NCBI GenBank assembly: GCA_002862095.1
Contig: PHSQ01000003.1
Coordinates: 62,001 to 126,000 of the forward strand
Length of the DNA stretch: 64,000 nt
Reading direction: 5' to 3'
Origin: Methylocystis sp. KS32
GTDB taxonomy: Bacteria > Pseudomonadota > Alphaproteobacteria > Rhizobiales > Beijerinckiaceae
The translations under genes were made by a program, and so were the position numbers. The notes under the pieces were generated by a model. The model saw nothing but the letters and a program-made list of their open reading frames with translations. It made no database searches and was not told where the DNA came from. Every line of letters starts with the position of its first letter. Within the stretch, counting starts at the first letter, position 1. This document shows positions 18,943 through 27,352 of the stretch, piece after piece.

Positions 18943-19060
18943 AGCAAAATCCGAAAAAGTTGATAGGCTTTTTCGATCAGATTTTGCTCCATCTTTTTGA
19001 ATCTGGAGGGAATTCCGTTCGCAAAAGTCTCTCGACTTTGCGAAAATTCGCTCCAGGCGC
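18940..19060. repeat. Dispersed repeat, copy 4 (module B and a second hairpin)
   Basis: TAGAGCAAAATCCGAAAAAG and its inverse CTTTTTCGATCAGATTTTGC (18969-18988) form module B, the same sequence as in copies 3 and 5 but in opposite orientation. A further palindrome, TTCGCAAAAGT...ACTTTGCGAA (19018-19045), follows. Module A is absent. Confidence 0.8.
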
Positions 19061-19083
19061 AGCCCAAATCGCTTAAGTGGGAA

Positions 19084-19117
19084 AGGCCTTCCCCGCTGCG
19101 GGGAAGACCTTTTTTTC
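19084..19117 (+). terminator. Rho-independent terminator
   Basis: Stem AGGCCTTCCCC (19084-19094) with GGGGAAGACCT (19100-19110), one mismatch, followed by an unbroken T run to 19117. Placed after the hypothetical gene and 112 bp before the DedA gene. Confidence 0.75.
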
Positions 19118-19229
19118 GCGCCCGAGGAATTGGCCTGGATCATTAGTTTAACGGCGGGGCTCGTTTCGGCTTTACGGCAAACAATAGGGGTAGTATCTCC
19201 CACGAGACGGATCAACGCGAAGCGAGGCC

Positions 19230-19886
19230 ATGAACCTTTTGCTCGACCAGGCTCAAATCGTTCATCTCGTCTCGACTTATGGCTATTGGGCGATTTTTGT
19301 CGTGGTCGCGCTGGAAAGCGCGGGCCTGCCCCTGCCGGGGGAGACAATGCTGGTCGGGGCCGCGATTTACGCCGGACAGGCCGGCGGCCTCGCGATCGAG
19401 GACATTATATTCGCGGCGGCCGGCGGCGCCATCGCTGGCGACAATATCGGCTTCTGGCTCGGCCGCGAATATGGAACCGACCTGATCGAGCGCTACGGGG
19501 CGTGGATCGGCGTGACGCCCAAAAAACTCAAGCTTGGACAATATCTGTTCATGCGCTGGGGCGGCTGGATCGTATTCACCGGACGCTTCATCACCCTGCT
19601 GCGGATACTCGCCGCGCCCCTCGCGGGGGCCAATCGCCTCGCGCCGGGGCAATTTTTCATTTTCAACGCGGCGGGCGGCATCCTCTGGGCGCATATTTTC
19701 GGTCTGGGCGGCTTTTATCTCACCACAGCCTTCCAGCGCGTCGAGGGGCGGCTCGGATTCGTCGCGTTCGTGATCGTCTTTATCGGGCTGGTCTGGCTGT
19801 GGCGCTATTTCCGAATTCACGAGGAGCGCCTGATCGGGGAGGCGGAGGCCGCTCTCAGCGAAAAAACCGTCGAAACGGCGCTATAA
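19230..19886 (+). CDS. DedA-family membrane protein
   Basis: 218 residues. DedA/SNARE-associated proteins are inner-membrane transporters or flippases (undecaprenyl phosphate and other lipids in studied cases). Family features: ESAGLPLPGETMLVGAAIYA in the first reentrant region, GDNIGFWLGREYG, and the conserved GRFITLLRILAAPLAGANRL block. Hydrophobic segments are at both ends. Its stop overlaps the convergent DUF2244 gene by 6 bp. Confidence 0.93.
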   Translation: MNLLLDQAQIVHLVSTYGYWAIFVVVALESAGLPLPGETMLVGAAIYAGQAGGLAIEDIIFAAAGGAIAGDNIGFWLGREYGTDLIERYGAWIGVTPKKLKLGQYLFMRWGGWIVFTGRFITLLRILAAPLAGANRLAPGQFFIFNAAGGILWAHIFGLGGFYLTTAFQRVEGRLGFVAFVIVFIGLVWLWRYFRIHEERLIGEAEAALSEKTVETAL

Positions 19887-20396
19887 ATTTTCGGCCCCCT
19901 CGAATCTTGGACCGCGTCGCGCCCTCGACAACGCCTGGTTGAGGTCACGCGCCAGCGCGGCTTTCTGATCGGGGCCGAGAAAGGCGCCGACTTCCACACT
20001 CTCCCCCCGCGACACCAGCGCGACGCGCTCGGTGCCGAATTCCTCGTGCACCTCCTGTTCGAGGCGCACCCAGGACGGATTGAAACGCCACACCTTGCGC
20101 TGCCCGCGCACCGAAACCTTCTCGAACACGAGTTCGAGCGGCGTGACGTCGAGGGTCTCGTAAGCGCCGGCGGAGCGGAAATTCACCTTGAAGGCGATAT
20201 AAAGCGCGAGAACGTCGAGCCCCATGAAGCCGGCCACCGGCCAGGCGCCCATGAAAAAGAAAGGTAGCGACAGCACGAATGTGGCGCCGCCAAACATCAG
20301 GATGAATCGCTTGAACGCCCGCGGCGAAAGCGAACGATAAGGCGTGAGGCGCGTGGCGAAGATGCGCTGCTCCTCCGGATTGACGCTGGTCGCCAT
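19881..20396 (-). CDS. DUF2244 family integral membrane protein
   Basis: 171 residues from the ATG giving MATSVNPEEQRIFATRLTPY. The start YRSLSPRAFKRFILMFGGAT, two adjacent hydrophobic helices (FVLSLPFFFMGAWPVAGFMG, LDVLALYIAFKV) and the RVALVSRGESVEVGAFLGPD C-terminus are typical of this alphaproteobacterial family of unknown function. The open frame continues far upstream antisense to nth, but only this part has family features. Divergent from nth with 39 bp between the starts. Confidence 0.9.
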   Translation of the reverse strand: MATSVNPEEQRIFATRLTPYRSLSPRAFKRFILMFGGATFVLSLPFFFMGAWPVAGFMGLDVLALYIAFKVNFRSAGAYETLDVTPLELVFEKVSVRGQRKVWRFNPSWVRLEQEVHEEFGTERVALVSRGESVEVGAFLGPDQKAALARDLNQALSRARRGPRFEGAENL

Positions 20397-20435
20397 TGGC
20401 TTTCGTCCCCTTCTTGACGGGATTATAACGCCGCC

Positions 20436-21125
20436 ATGACCAAGGAACAGATGGGAGAAGGCGCAGGGAAGCGCCGCCCGCCCGGAAAGGCCGCGGAAGC
20501 GGCGCGCATAAACGCGATTTTCGAGCGTTTCGAGGCGGCCGAGCCGAATCCGCGCGGCGAACTTGTCCACACCAATGTCTTCACTCTGCTCGTCGCCGTC
20601 GTGCTCAGCGCCCAGGCGACCGACGCGGGCGTGAACAAGGCGACGGCGGCGCTGTTCCGCGTCGCCGACACGCCGGCGAAAATGGCGGCGCTCGGCGAGG
20701 AGCGGCTGCGGGACTATATCAAGACGATCGGGCTCTTTCGCGCTAAGGCGAAAAACGTCGTCGCCCTGTCGAAACTGTTGATCGAGCGTCATGGCGGCGA
20801 GGTTCCCCGCGACCGCGCGGCGCTGATGGCGCTGCCCGGCGTCGGCCGCAAGACGGCGAATGTCGTGCTGAACATCGCCTTCGGCGAGCCGACGATAGCC
20901 GTCGACACTCATATTTTCCGGGTCTCGAACCGGTTGCCATTAGCGGCGGGCAAGAGCGTGGAGGCGGTCGAGGCGGGGCTCGAAAAGATCGTTCCCGACC
21001 GTTTCAAGCTCCACGCCCATCACTGGCTGATCTTGCACGGCCGCTATGTCTGCAAGGCGAGACGGCCCTTGTGCGAGGCCTGCATTGTCTCGGATCTGTG
21101 CCGTTATCCCGGCAAGACCGTTTGA
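20436..21125 (+). CDS. nth: Endonuclease III (DNA glycosylase/AP lyase)
   Basis: 229 residues. Base excision repair of oxidised pyrimidines. Helix-hairpin-helix with the catalytic Lys (LPGVGRKTANVVLNIAFGE), catalytic Asp in IAVDTHIFRV and the [4Fe-4S] cluster cysteines C-x6-C-x2-C-x5-C at the C-terminus (CKARRPLCEACIVSDLC). The N-terminal extension of about 20 basic residues is common in alphaproteobacteria. Confidence 0.96.
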   Translation: MTKEQMGEGAGKRRPPGKAAEAARINAIFERFEAAEPNPRGELVHTNVFTLLVAVVLSAQATDAGVNKATAALFRVADTPAKMAALGEERLRDYIKTIGLFRAKAKNVVALSKLLIERHGGEVPRDRAALMALPGVGRKTANVVLNIAFGEPTIAVDTHIFRVSNRLPLAAGKSVEAVEAGLEKIVPDRFKLHAHHWLILHGRYVCKARRPLCEACIVSDLCRYPGKTV

Positions 21126-21128
21126 AAT

Positions 21129-21380
21129 TCAGTCGGCGCAGGAATCTGTGTCGACCACGGCCTCGCCGTTCCGCATCGCGACATGAAGCGGGCAATTGGC
21201 GCAATCGTGCGTGGCGCAATGGGCGCAGCCGCCGACGGGAACCGCCGCCTGATCGTGAGACGGCGCCGCGACGCCGGGAACGTGGTCGGCGGGCTCGGCG
21301 GAAACGGTTGGGGCGGCATGGACCAGCGAAACCATCATCGGCAAAGCGAGCATCGTCGCCGCGATATTCTTCATCGTCAT
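21129..21380 (-). CDS. Small exported cysteine-rich protein
   Basis: 83 residues with a GGGAG ribosome site nine bases before the ATG. Signal peptide (MTMKNIAATMLALPMMVSLV, cleavage after HAA) and a mature part ending in a Cys/His cluster, GGCAHCATHDCANCPLHVAM, that could bind metal or form disulfides in the periplasm. No family recognised. Converges on nth with a 3 bp gap and lies downstream of the TadG-like gene on the same strand. Confidence 0.65.
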   Translation of the reverse strand: MTMKNIAATMLALPMMVSLVHAAPTVSAEPADHVPGVAAPSHDQAAVPVGGCAHCATHDCANCPLHVAMRNGEAVVDTDSCAD

Positions 21381-21440
21381 CGTAATTCTCCCTTGATGAA
21401 GGAGAACCGGCGCCGCGTTTTCGCGACGCCGGCGTCCGGC

Positions 21441-23366
21441 CTATTTCGCGAGATGCAACGGAGTCGTTGTGAGCGAGCTCATGATCGAACTCAGCGCCGT
21501 CTGGATATCCTTCGAGGTGGTCGCCTGATAGGCGTAGTTCGTCGAGGTGGCGCAAGAGGCCATGCCGGTTTGCAGCGACGTCAGGAAGCTTTGATTCTGC
21601 CCGTTGATGACGCCCTGGTAGTTCTGCATGTAGTAGACGCGCCAGTCGTAATATTGGGAATCCGTGGGATTGGTCGGCTTCGGATTGTCCATGATGTAGG
21701 TGGTGTAGAGCGTCACCACCTTGGCCCCGGCGTTGGATAGCGGCTGGCACCAGCTCGGATTGATCGGCGCCAGTTCGAAATTGCCGCCATTGACCGGGTC
21801 GGGGATGCAGGGCGGCGGATTGGCCGCGCCGGTCGGCGTGACATAGGGCGACTGGCCAATCGGATTGGAGCCCGTCGTCGCATTGGGGTAGCACAACGTT
21901 CCGGTCTGGGCCGCGCCCACCGACCAGTGATCGGCGTTGTTCTGGTCGCCGGTCAGCAGATTGAGATTAGCGTCGAGCGAATAATTGTCGACATTGTTGG
22001 CGTTGGCGATATTGCCCACATTGCCGTTATAGAGGCTGTTGGAGGCGCCGGGCGTCGGATTGCCCTGGATGGTCGCGCCGCTATAGGTGGTGGTGCAGGT
22101 CTGCACCTGTTGAGGCTGGCAGTTGTTCCAGTCATTGTTCCAACCGCCGCACTGGTTGTGATTGCCGCCGTCGCCCCATCTATGTTGCTGGCCGCCGTCG
22201 CCCCATCCCTGTTGCTGGCCGCCGTCGCCCCATCCCTGTTGATAGACGCCGCACTGATTGCCATTGTCGTCGAGGCATTGCCACTGGGTCGTGCACACGG
22301 GCGCCGGCGCCGGAACGTAAGTGCTGGCGAGCGCGTTGGCGTTGTCGTAGAGGCCGTCGGAAATCAGCACGACGTAATTGAGCGGCGAACTGGCGGAGGA
22401 TCCGTCGCCATTCGTGCCGGTCAGGCTCTGCACCTGCTGCAACGCCGTTTGCAGATTGGTGCCGCCGCCGCCGCCCTGGTTCGCGCCGGCGATGTCGAGC
22501 GTATTGACGGCGGTGGTCAGCGCGCTCCAGTTGTTGGTCAGCGAATGCAGCGTGTGGAAGCTATTGTCGAAGCTATAGAGCGCGATTTGAAGGGTCAGAC
22601 CATTGGCGGCGGCGATCTGTTGCGCCTGAGCGATGGCGTTGGCCAGCGCGGTCTTGATGGCGTCTATGCGAAGAGTGACCCCCTGCTCATGCGCATAGGT
22701 CTCGCCATCGGTGACCGTCACGCTCTGCGAAGGCCCGCGGCAGGCGTCGGTGGTGGTGGTGTAGGCCGCGACGCCGGAATGGCAGGCGAAGGAGCATTGC
22801 AGCGAACTCGACGACATGGTCTGCCGGTCGCTTTCGTTGGCGCCGACGCCCATCGACTGCGACGCATCGACGAGGAAATACATATTGATGTTCTTGAGCG
22901 GGTTCCCCGAGGTGGTCGTGGCCTGCGAGCTGGATTGCGCCGAGGCGTTGAGCGTCATCGCGGGAATATTCGCGAGCTTCATGATCGTCGTCTGCAACGA
23001 AGCCGTGGCGGTCACTTTCCAGGAGCCGTTGCCGAGATCGGACTCGGTGACATTGACGTTGAGGCTGGAGGCCTCGTTCCCGAGATCCGCCTTGACGACA
23101 TTGCTCGCCAGCAGCTGATGCTGCGCGGCCGTCATGCCGGTTTGCGTCCCGACTTGCAGGGCCGCGGCGTCGACAGCGCCCTGAAGACGAGCCCGCGCGG
23201 TGGTCGCCCGGCTATAGTCCACCGCCACGCCGAGAATCAGCATGATGGGAATCACCGCGAGCGCGAACATCATGGTGACTGCGCCGGCGCGCGCGCCGAG
23301 GAAGGCTTTTGCCGAGCACGGGAGGGAGCCGGCGGGCTCGGGGTATCGAGGCGTTGTTTGCGACAC
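21441..23366 (-). CDS. TadG-like pilus-assembly/von Willebrand factor A protein
   Basis: 641 residues. The N-terminus has the TadE/TadG single membrane helix (GAVTMMFALAVIPIMLILGV then AVDYSRATTARARLQGAVDA). A VWA domain follows with a metal-site-like NMYFLVDASQSMGVG and later SDGLYDNANALAS. These surface proteins usually act with Flp/Tad pili, but no other tad genes lie nearby. A Gln/Gly/Trp/Asp-rich tandem repeat interrupts the domain (encoded at 22162-22241), in a Cys-rich insert. Probably exported and envelope-located; exact role unknown. Confidence 0.85.
   Translation of the reverse strand: MSQTTPRYPEPAGSLPCSAKAFLGARAGAVTMMFALAVIPIMLILGVAVDYSRATTARARLQGAVDAAALQVGTQTGMTAAQHQLLASNVVKADLGNEASSLNVNVTESDLGNGSWKVTATASLQTTIMKLANIPAMTLNASAQSSSQATTTSGNPLKNINMYFLVDASQSMGVGANESDRQTMSSSSLQCSFACHSGVAAYTTTTDACRGPSQSVTVTDGETYAHEQGVTLRIDAIKTALANAIAQAQQIAAANGLTLQIALYSFDNSFHTLHSLTNNWSALTTAVNTLDIAGANQGGGGGTNLQTALQQVQSLTGTNGDGSSASSPLNYVVLISDGLYDNANALASTYVPAPAPVCTTQWQCLDDNGNQCGVYQQGWGDGGQQQGWGDGGQQHRWGDGGNHNQCGGWNNDWNNCQPQQVQTCTTTYSGATIQGNPTPGASNSLYNGNVGNIANANNVDNYSLDANLNLLTGDQNNADHWSVGAAQTGTLCYPNATTGSNPIGQSPYVTPTGAANPPPCIPDPVNGGNFELAPINPSWCQPLSNAGAKVVTLYTTYIMDNPKPTNPTDSQYYDWRVYYMQNYQGVINGQNQSFLTSLQTGMASCATSTNYAYQATTSKDIQTALSSIMSSLTTTPLHLAK
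22162..22241. repeat. 27-bp tandem repeat within the TadG-like gene
   Basis: About three head-to-tail copies of a unit containing GCCGCCGTCGCCCCATCC. On the coding strand each unit gives nine residues of the type QQGWGDGGQ. In-frame length makes expansion or contraction harmless to the reading frame. Confidence 0.85.
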
Positions 23367-23750
23367 GGGGGCTCTCCATCAATTTGGTCGCCGGTTGGCG
23401 TAATCGTTTGACAAACCTGTTTGCGCTGCGGCCAAAAACGAGCCTCGGCGAATCGCGCACATGATAGGGTCGATGGGGAGAGTATTGGCCAATGACTTAG
23501 CAAGACTAAACGCGATGAAAACAAATCTCCGCGCCGGACTGGAGCGGGCATGAAGCCAGGGGACCGTAAGATATGAAAATCTAAGACTGTTTCTGGAATA
23601 CTCTGAAATAACAATAAAATACGCGGCGTCCGTTCGGACGTCGTAGCGAGAGAACTTCTCGCGGGTTTCGTGGGAGACAGTTTACAATCTACTTCCGGGA
23701 ATTCCGAATGCCACATTGACCCTTGGCGCGCGCGACGATAACGGCCGGCG
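23367..23750. other. Gene-free region upstream of the TadG-like gene
   Basis: 384 bp, more AT-rich than the surroundings (about 23560-23660). It should hold the TadG-like promoter. No RNA or protein signature seen. Confidence 0.45.
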
Positions 23751-24431
23751 TCACGCCGCCGTGCTGGCGTAATCGCGCTCGCCCATGATCGCCGACCCCA
23801 CCCGGACATGAGTCGCGCCGAGCTGGATCGCCAGTTCGAAATCGGCGCTCATGCCCATCGACAGGACGGCGAGGCCATTGCGTTTGGCGATGTCCGAAAG
23901 AAGCGCGAAATGGGGCGAGGCCTGCTCGCCCACCGGGGGCACGCACATCAGCCCTTCGATCGAAAGACCGCATTCGTCGCGGCAGAACTTTATCAATCCA
24001 TCGGCCCCTTTCGGCGCGACGCCCGCCTTTTGCGGCTCTTCTCCGGTGTTGACCTGAATCAGGAGGCGCGGACGCTTGCCCTGCCGCTCGCATTCCCGCG
24101 CCAGCGCGTGGGCGATTTTCTCGCGGTCGACGCTTTCGATGACGTCGAAGGTCTCGACCGCCTCCTTCACCTTATTGGATTGCAGCGGCCCGATGAGATG
24201 CAGCTCGATGTCCGGGTAGCGCGCACGCAGCGGAGGCCATTTCGCGCGCGCTTCCAGCACCCGGTTCTCGCCGAACACGCGCTGGCCGGCTTCGAGCAAG
24301 GGCAGGGCGGCCTCTGCCGGAAAAGTCTTGGTCACGCAGACGAGGGCGATTTCCGCCGGGTCGCGTCCGCAATCGCGCGCGGCCCGGTCGATAGCGGCTC
24401 TGGTGGCGTTCAGCCGGTCGACGATGGTCAT
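23751..24431 (-). CDS. yggS: YggS/PROSC family PLP-homeostasis protein
   Basis: 226 residues. Single-domain alanine-racemase-like TIM barrel that carries pyridoxal phosphate and balances B6 vitamers. PLP lysine in ALVCVTKTFPAE, with FGENRVLEARAKW, HLIGPLQSNKVKEAV, LLIQVNTGEEPQKAG and the phosphate-binding end LSMGMSADFELAIQLGATHV. Followed on the same strand by... it lies just downstream of cutA (56 bp), a plausible pair. Confidence 0.95.
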   Translation of the reverse strand: MTIVDRLNATRAAIDRAARDCGRDPAEIALVCVTKTFPAEAALPLLEAGQRVFGENRVLEARAKWPPLRARYPDIELHLIGPLQSNKVKEAVETFDVIESVDREKIAHALARECERQGKRPRLLIQVNTGEEPQKAGVAPKGADGLIKFCRDECGLSIEGLMCVPPVGEQASPHFALLSDIAKRNGLAVLSMGMSADFELAIQLGATHVRVGSAIMGERDYASTAA

Positions 24432-24486
24432 GGCGCTGGGTTAAGGCCGCAGCCATCGAAGCGCAAGACGGATTTCGAAACCGGCT

Positions 24487-24807
24487 TTATTTCCGAACCG
24501 TCTCCGCGAGCCACTCGAGATAGGCGGCATCGCCCTCGGCGATCTCGAAGCGCAGGATCTCGGGAGTTTCGTAATCGTGCAGCCGGCGGATCAACGCGCG
24601 CAGCGGCTCGAAGTCTTCGCCGCGAATTTTCATATGCAGGGCGATCTCGCCCTCCTCGCGAAGTTCGCCCTTCCAGACATACAGGCTTTGAATAGGATAG
24701 AGCTGGACACAGGCGGCGAGTCGCGCTTGGAGCGCGGCGCGGGAGATCTCCCGCGCCTTGGCCTCGCTCGCGACCGTCGTGACGACCATGCCGAAAGGCG
24801 CTGGCAT
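24487..24807 (-). CDS. cutA: Divalent-cation tolerance protein CutA
   Basis: 106 residues, standard length. Trimeric PII-like fold: start MVVTTVASEAKAREISRAAL, conserved AACVQLYPIQSLYVWKGELR, EIALHMKIRGEDFEPL and HDYETPEILRFEI. Linked to copper tolerance in E. coli, general role unclear. Lies upstream of yggS on the minus strand and divergent from the symporter gene (87 bp). Confidence 0.95.
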   Translation of the reverse strand: MPAPFGMVVTTVASEAKAREISRAALQARLAACVQLYPIQSLYVWKGELREEGEIALHMKIRGEDFEPLRALIRRLHDYETPEILRFEIAEGDAAYLEWLAETVRK

Positions 24808-24894
24808 TATTCGGGCTCCTTATAACGGCGCCTTGGAATAGGCGGCGGGCTTGGATAAGGTTTCTATACATCGGCGAGCCTGCGGGAAGGAAAC

Positions 24895-26661
24895 ATGCCA
24901 AACGCCCCTGACGACGACGCCGAGCGCGAGAAGCTCGACGCCCGCATCGCCTTCGTGGCGGCGGCTTTCGTCCTCGCCTATTCTTTCGTCCTGCTGCTCG
25001 ACCGGGTTGGCGCGCCGATCGCGTTCGTCGAGGCGCTGGCGCCTTATCTCACCATCGTCTGCCTCGCCCTGCTCGGCGCCTATCTCCATTCCATGCGGGT
25101 GTCCGATTATTACGCCGCCGGGCGGAGCCTGCCCGCCGAATACGCCGGCTTCGGCAAGGCCGCCCTGGTGGCCGGCTTCATCGCGCCCTTCGGGGCCTAT
25201 TTCGCCTCCCGCTCCTGGCTGATCGGCCTCGGCGCGGGCGTATTCCTCGGTGTCGCCATCGCGGGCCATCAGCTTGGACCCATGCTGCGCAAGAGCGGCG
25301 CCTTCTCGCTTTCCGGCCTGCTCGCCGCGCGCTTTCCGGGCCTGCGGGCGCGCGTGGCGGTCGTCGCGCTCGAATGCGCCACTTCCGCGCTGGTGGCTTT
25401 CGCCGCCGAGCAATCGGCGGTCGACGCGCTCGCCGGCGCTTCGGGGGTAGGGCGCGGACTCGCGGCCGCCGTCGTCGGGGCGGGCCTCCTGTGCATCGCG
25501 GGTCCGGGCGGTCTGTTCGGCTCGATCTGGACCGCCTGCGCCGCCGGGGCGGTGGCGCTCGCGGGGCTGTGCTGGCCCGCCGCGACGCTGGCGCTGCGGG
25601 GCGCTCCCCCCTTCGGCCATTCGAGCGGCTCGATCTGGCGGGAAGCCGCCGCGCAATTGGAGACCTGGGGCGCCGTCGCCCCTTTTCCGGGCTATGGCGT
25701 CGAATTCGTCGCGATATTAGGGGCCATGCTCGGCGCCGCCGTTCTCGCCCCGCTTCTCGCGCCCGCGATCGCCACCGCGCGTCCGGCGAGCGCGCGCGTC
25801 TCCGGCTACGCCGCCTTCGTCTGGACGCTCGTTTTCGCCTGGCTGATCGCCGCCACCGTGGCCGGGACCGCGCTCTCCCTGACCGCCAAGAGCGTCGGCG
25901 AGACGCCCGAACATCTCCCGCCAGCGCTCTACGCCGCCAGTGGGCGCGGCCTCGTGACCATCTGCGGCGAGAAGGCGCCGGACCCCCGCGGCGCCGTGCG
26001 CGCCTGCGCGGCCAAGGGCGTCGCCGCGGGGGGCGCGCTGCGGGAGCGGGATTTCGGCGTCGGCCGCGATTTTCTGCTCACCGGCTTGCCCGGCCTCGAA
26101 AATCTCGGCGCGGCGGCGGCGAGCCTGCTCGCCTCGGCGCAGATCGCGCTGGCGCTGGCGCTCGGCGCGGCCGGGTTGCAGGCTTTCGGCACCGCGCTCG
26201 GGCACGAGGCCCTCTATCACATGCGCGGCGATTCCGATCTCACCAGTCGACGCCTCGCCACGACGCGCCTCGCTTTGGTCGCGGTGGCGGCGGCGGCTTC
26301 CGCCGCAAGCGCCTATAGCCTGTTCGGCCCGCGCCAATTGCTGGAGCTTGCGCTCGGCCTCGCCGCCTCGGGAGTCGCGCCGCTCGCCATCCTTGGCCTC
26401 TGGTCCCGCGCCGACGACCGCGACGCGCCGATCGCTCTCGGGGCCGGCCTCGTCGGCATGGCGCTGGTGGTCGCCGCCGCCGGCGGCTCTCCCGACGTCG
26501 AACTGGTGGCGGCCGCCTCGGCGGTGGGGGCGTTTTGCGCCCTCGGCGCCGGCGCGCTCTCGGCGCTGTCGCGGCCGGCGGGAGAGGAGCGGAACAAAAT
26601 CTTCGTCGCGCGCCTCCTGCGCGGCGACGGCGACGTCATGAGCCATGACAGGGGGGCGTGA
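24895..26661 (+). CDS. Sodium:solute symporter (SSS)-like membrane protein
   Basis: 588 residues with about 13 hydrophobic segments. The early part ([20 protein letters not shown]) is the SSS family hallmark YYxAGR, as in acetate/proline-type carriers of the LeuT fold. Later segments are Ala/Gly-rich and diverge from well-studied members, with a non-membrane loop at about residues 330-395. Likely a secondary carrier; substrate not predictable. Stop is 152 bp before rpsO. Confidence 0.8.
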   Translation: MPNAPDDDAEREKLDARIAFVAAAFVLAYSFVLLLDRVGAPIAFVEALAPYLTIVCLALLGAYLHSMRVSDYYAAGRSLPAEYAGFGKAALVAGFIAPFGAYFASRSWLIGLGAGVFLGVAIAGHQLGPMLRKSGAFSLSGLLAARFPGLRARVAVVALECATSALVAFAAEQSAVDALAGASGVGRGLAAAVVGAGLLCIAGPGGLFGSIWTACAAGAVALAGLCWPAATLALRGAPPFGHSSGSIWREAAAQLETWGAVAPFPGYGVEFVAILGAMLGAAVLAPLLAPAIATARPASARVSGYAAFVWTLVFAWLIAATVAGTALSLTAKSVGETPEHLPPALYAASGRGLVTICGEKAPDPRGAVRACAAKGVAAGGALRERDFGVGRDFLLTGLPGLENLGAAAASLLASAQIALALALGAAGLQAFGTALGHEALYHMRGDSDLTSRRLATTRLALVAVAAAASAASAYSLFGPRQLLELALGLAASGVAPLAILGLWSRADDRDAPIALGAGLVGMALVVAAAGGSPDVELVAAASAVGAFCALGAGALSALSRPAGEERNKIFVARLLRGDGDVMSHDRGA

Positions 26662-26813
26662 CGGGCGGGGCGCCCCTGTTCAACCCGCGCTTTTGTGTTA
26701 TAAGCCCGCCTGCGCAGGAAAGGTCCGTGCGCGCCCGCCTCCGCGACCTCGCTGGACGACATCCCGGCCTGTGGCCGCCGGACGCGGCTAATCCCGAGAA
26801 AAGGAAACTTCCG

Positions 26814-27083
26814 ATGTCGATCACAGCGGAGCGCAAGCAGGCGCTCATCAAGGAATACGCCACCAAGCCTAACGACACGGGCTCGCCCGAGGTGCAGGTC
26901 GCGATCCTTACAGAGCGCATCGTCAATCTCACCGAGCATTTCAAGTCGCACGCGAAGGACAACCATTCGCGCCGCGGCCTCTTGAAGCTTGTTTCCCAGC
27001 GCCGTCAGTTGCTGGATTACGTCAAGGGGCGCGACGAGCCCCGTTATCGGGCGCTGATCGAGCGTCTCGGCATCCGCCGTTGA
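26814..27083 (+). CDS. rpsO: 30S ribosomal protein S15
   Basis: 89 residues, [20 protein letters not shown] start and [20 protein letters not shown] core that contacts 16S rRNA helices 20-22. The frame is open further upstream but this ATG, preceded by GAGAAAAGGAAA, matches the family start. Followed by a hairpin and pnp, the conserved rpsO-pnp order. In E. coli S15 represses its own mRNA; not shown here. Confidence 0.98.
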   Translation: MSITAERKQALIKEYATKPNDTGSPEVQVAILTERIVNLTEHFKSHAKDNHSRRGLLKLVSQRRQLLDYVKGRDEPRYRALIERLGIRR

Positions 27084-27127
27084 CGACGACGCGCCGACTG
27101 GGTCTGGAAACCTAAAGGTTCGTCCCG

Positions 27128-27167
27128 CGAATCGCGAGCCCTCGCAAAGGCTCGCGATTCGTGTTTT
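27128..27167 (+). terminator. rpsO-pnp intergenic hairpin/terminator
   Basis: Perfect 13-bp stem CGAATCGCGAGCC (27128-27140) with GGCTCGCGATTCG (27149-27161), 8-base loop, followed by TGTTTT. Probably a partial terminator or an RNA-processing site limiting read-through to pnp, as in the E. coli rpsO-pnp operon. Confidence 0.8.
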
Positions 27168-27352
27168 GGCGGGAGGAGGCGCCGCCTTCGCCACGCTTCC
27201 AACTCTGGCCGGCGGCATGGGGCCTCCGGCCAAATGCGCGCCTCGCCCCGTCGGGGCAGGATCGCCGGACGCCGCGCCTCCCCGGCAGACGCGGCTTCCC
27301 GCCGTCTTGCTCATGACGACCACTGGCTCGCCTCATGAAAGAAAGACCAAGG

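Noticed and set aside
22162..22241. Evenly spaced 27-bp repeats as a possible CRISPR array
   Set aside because: Units are directly adjacent without unique spacers and lie in frame inside a coding gene.
21927..23411. 494-codon plus-strand frame antisense to the TadG-like gene
   Set aside because: Low-complexity Val/Ala/Arg/Gly content and no family; the minus-strand protein has clear TadG and VWA features.
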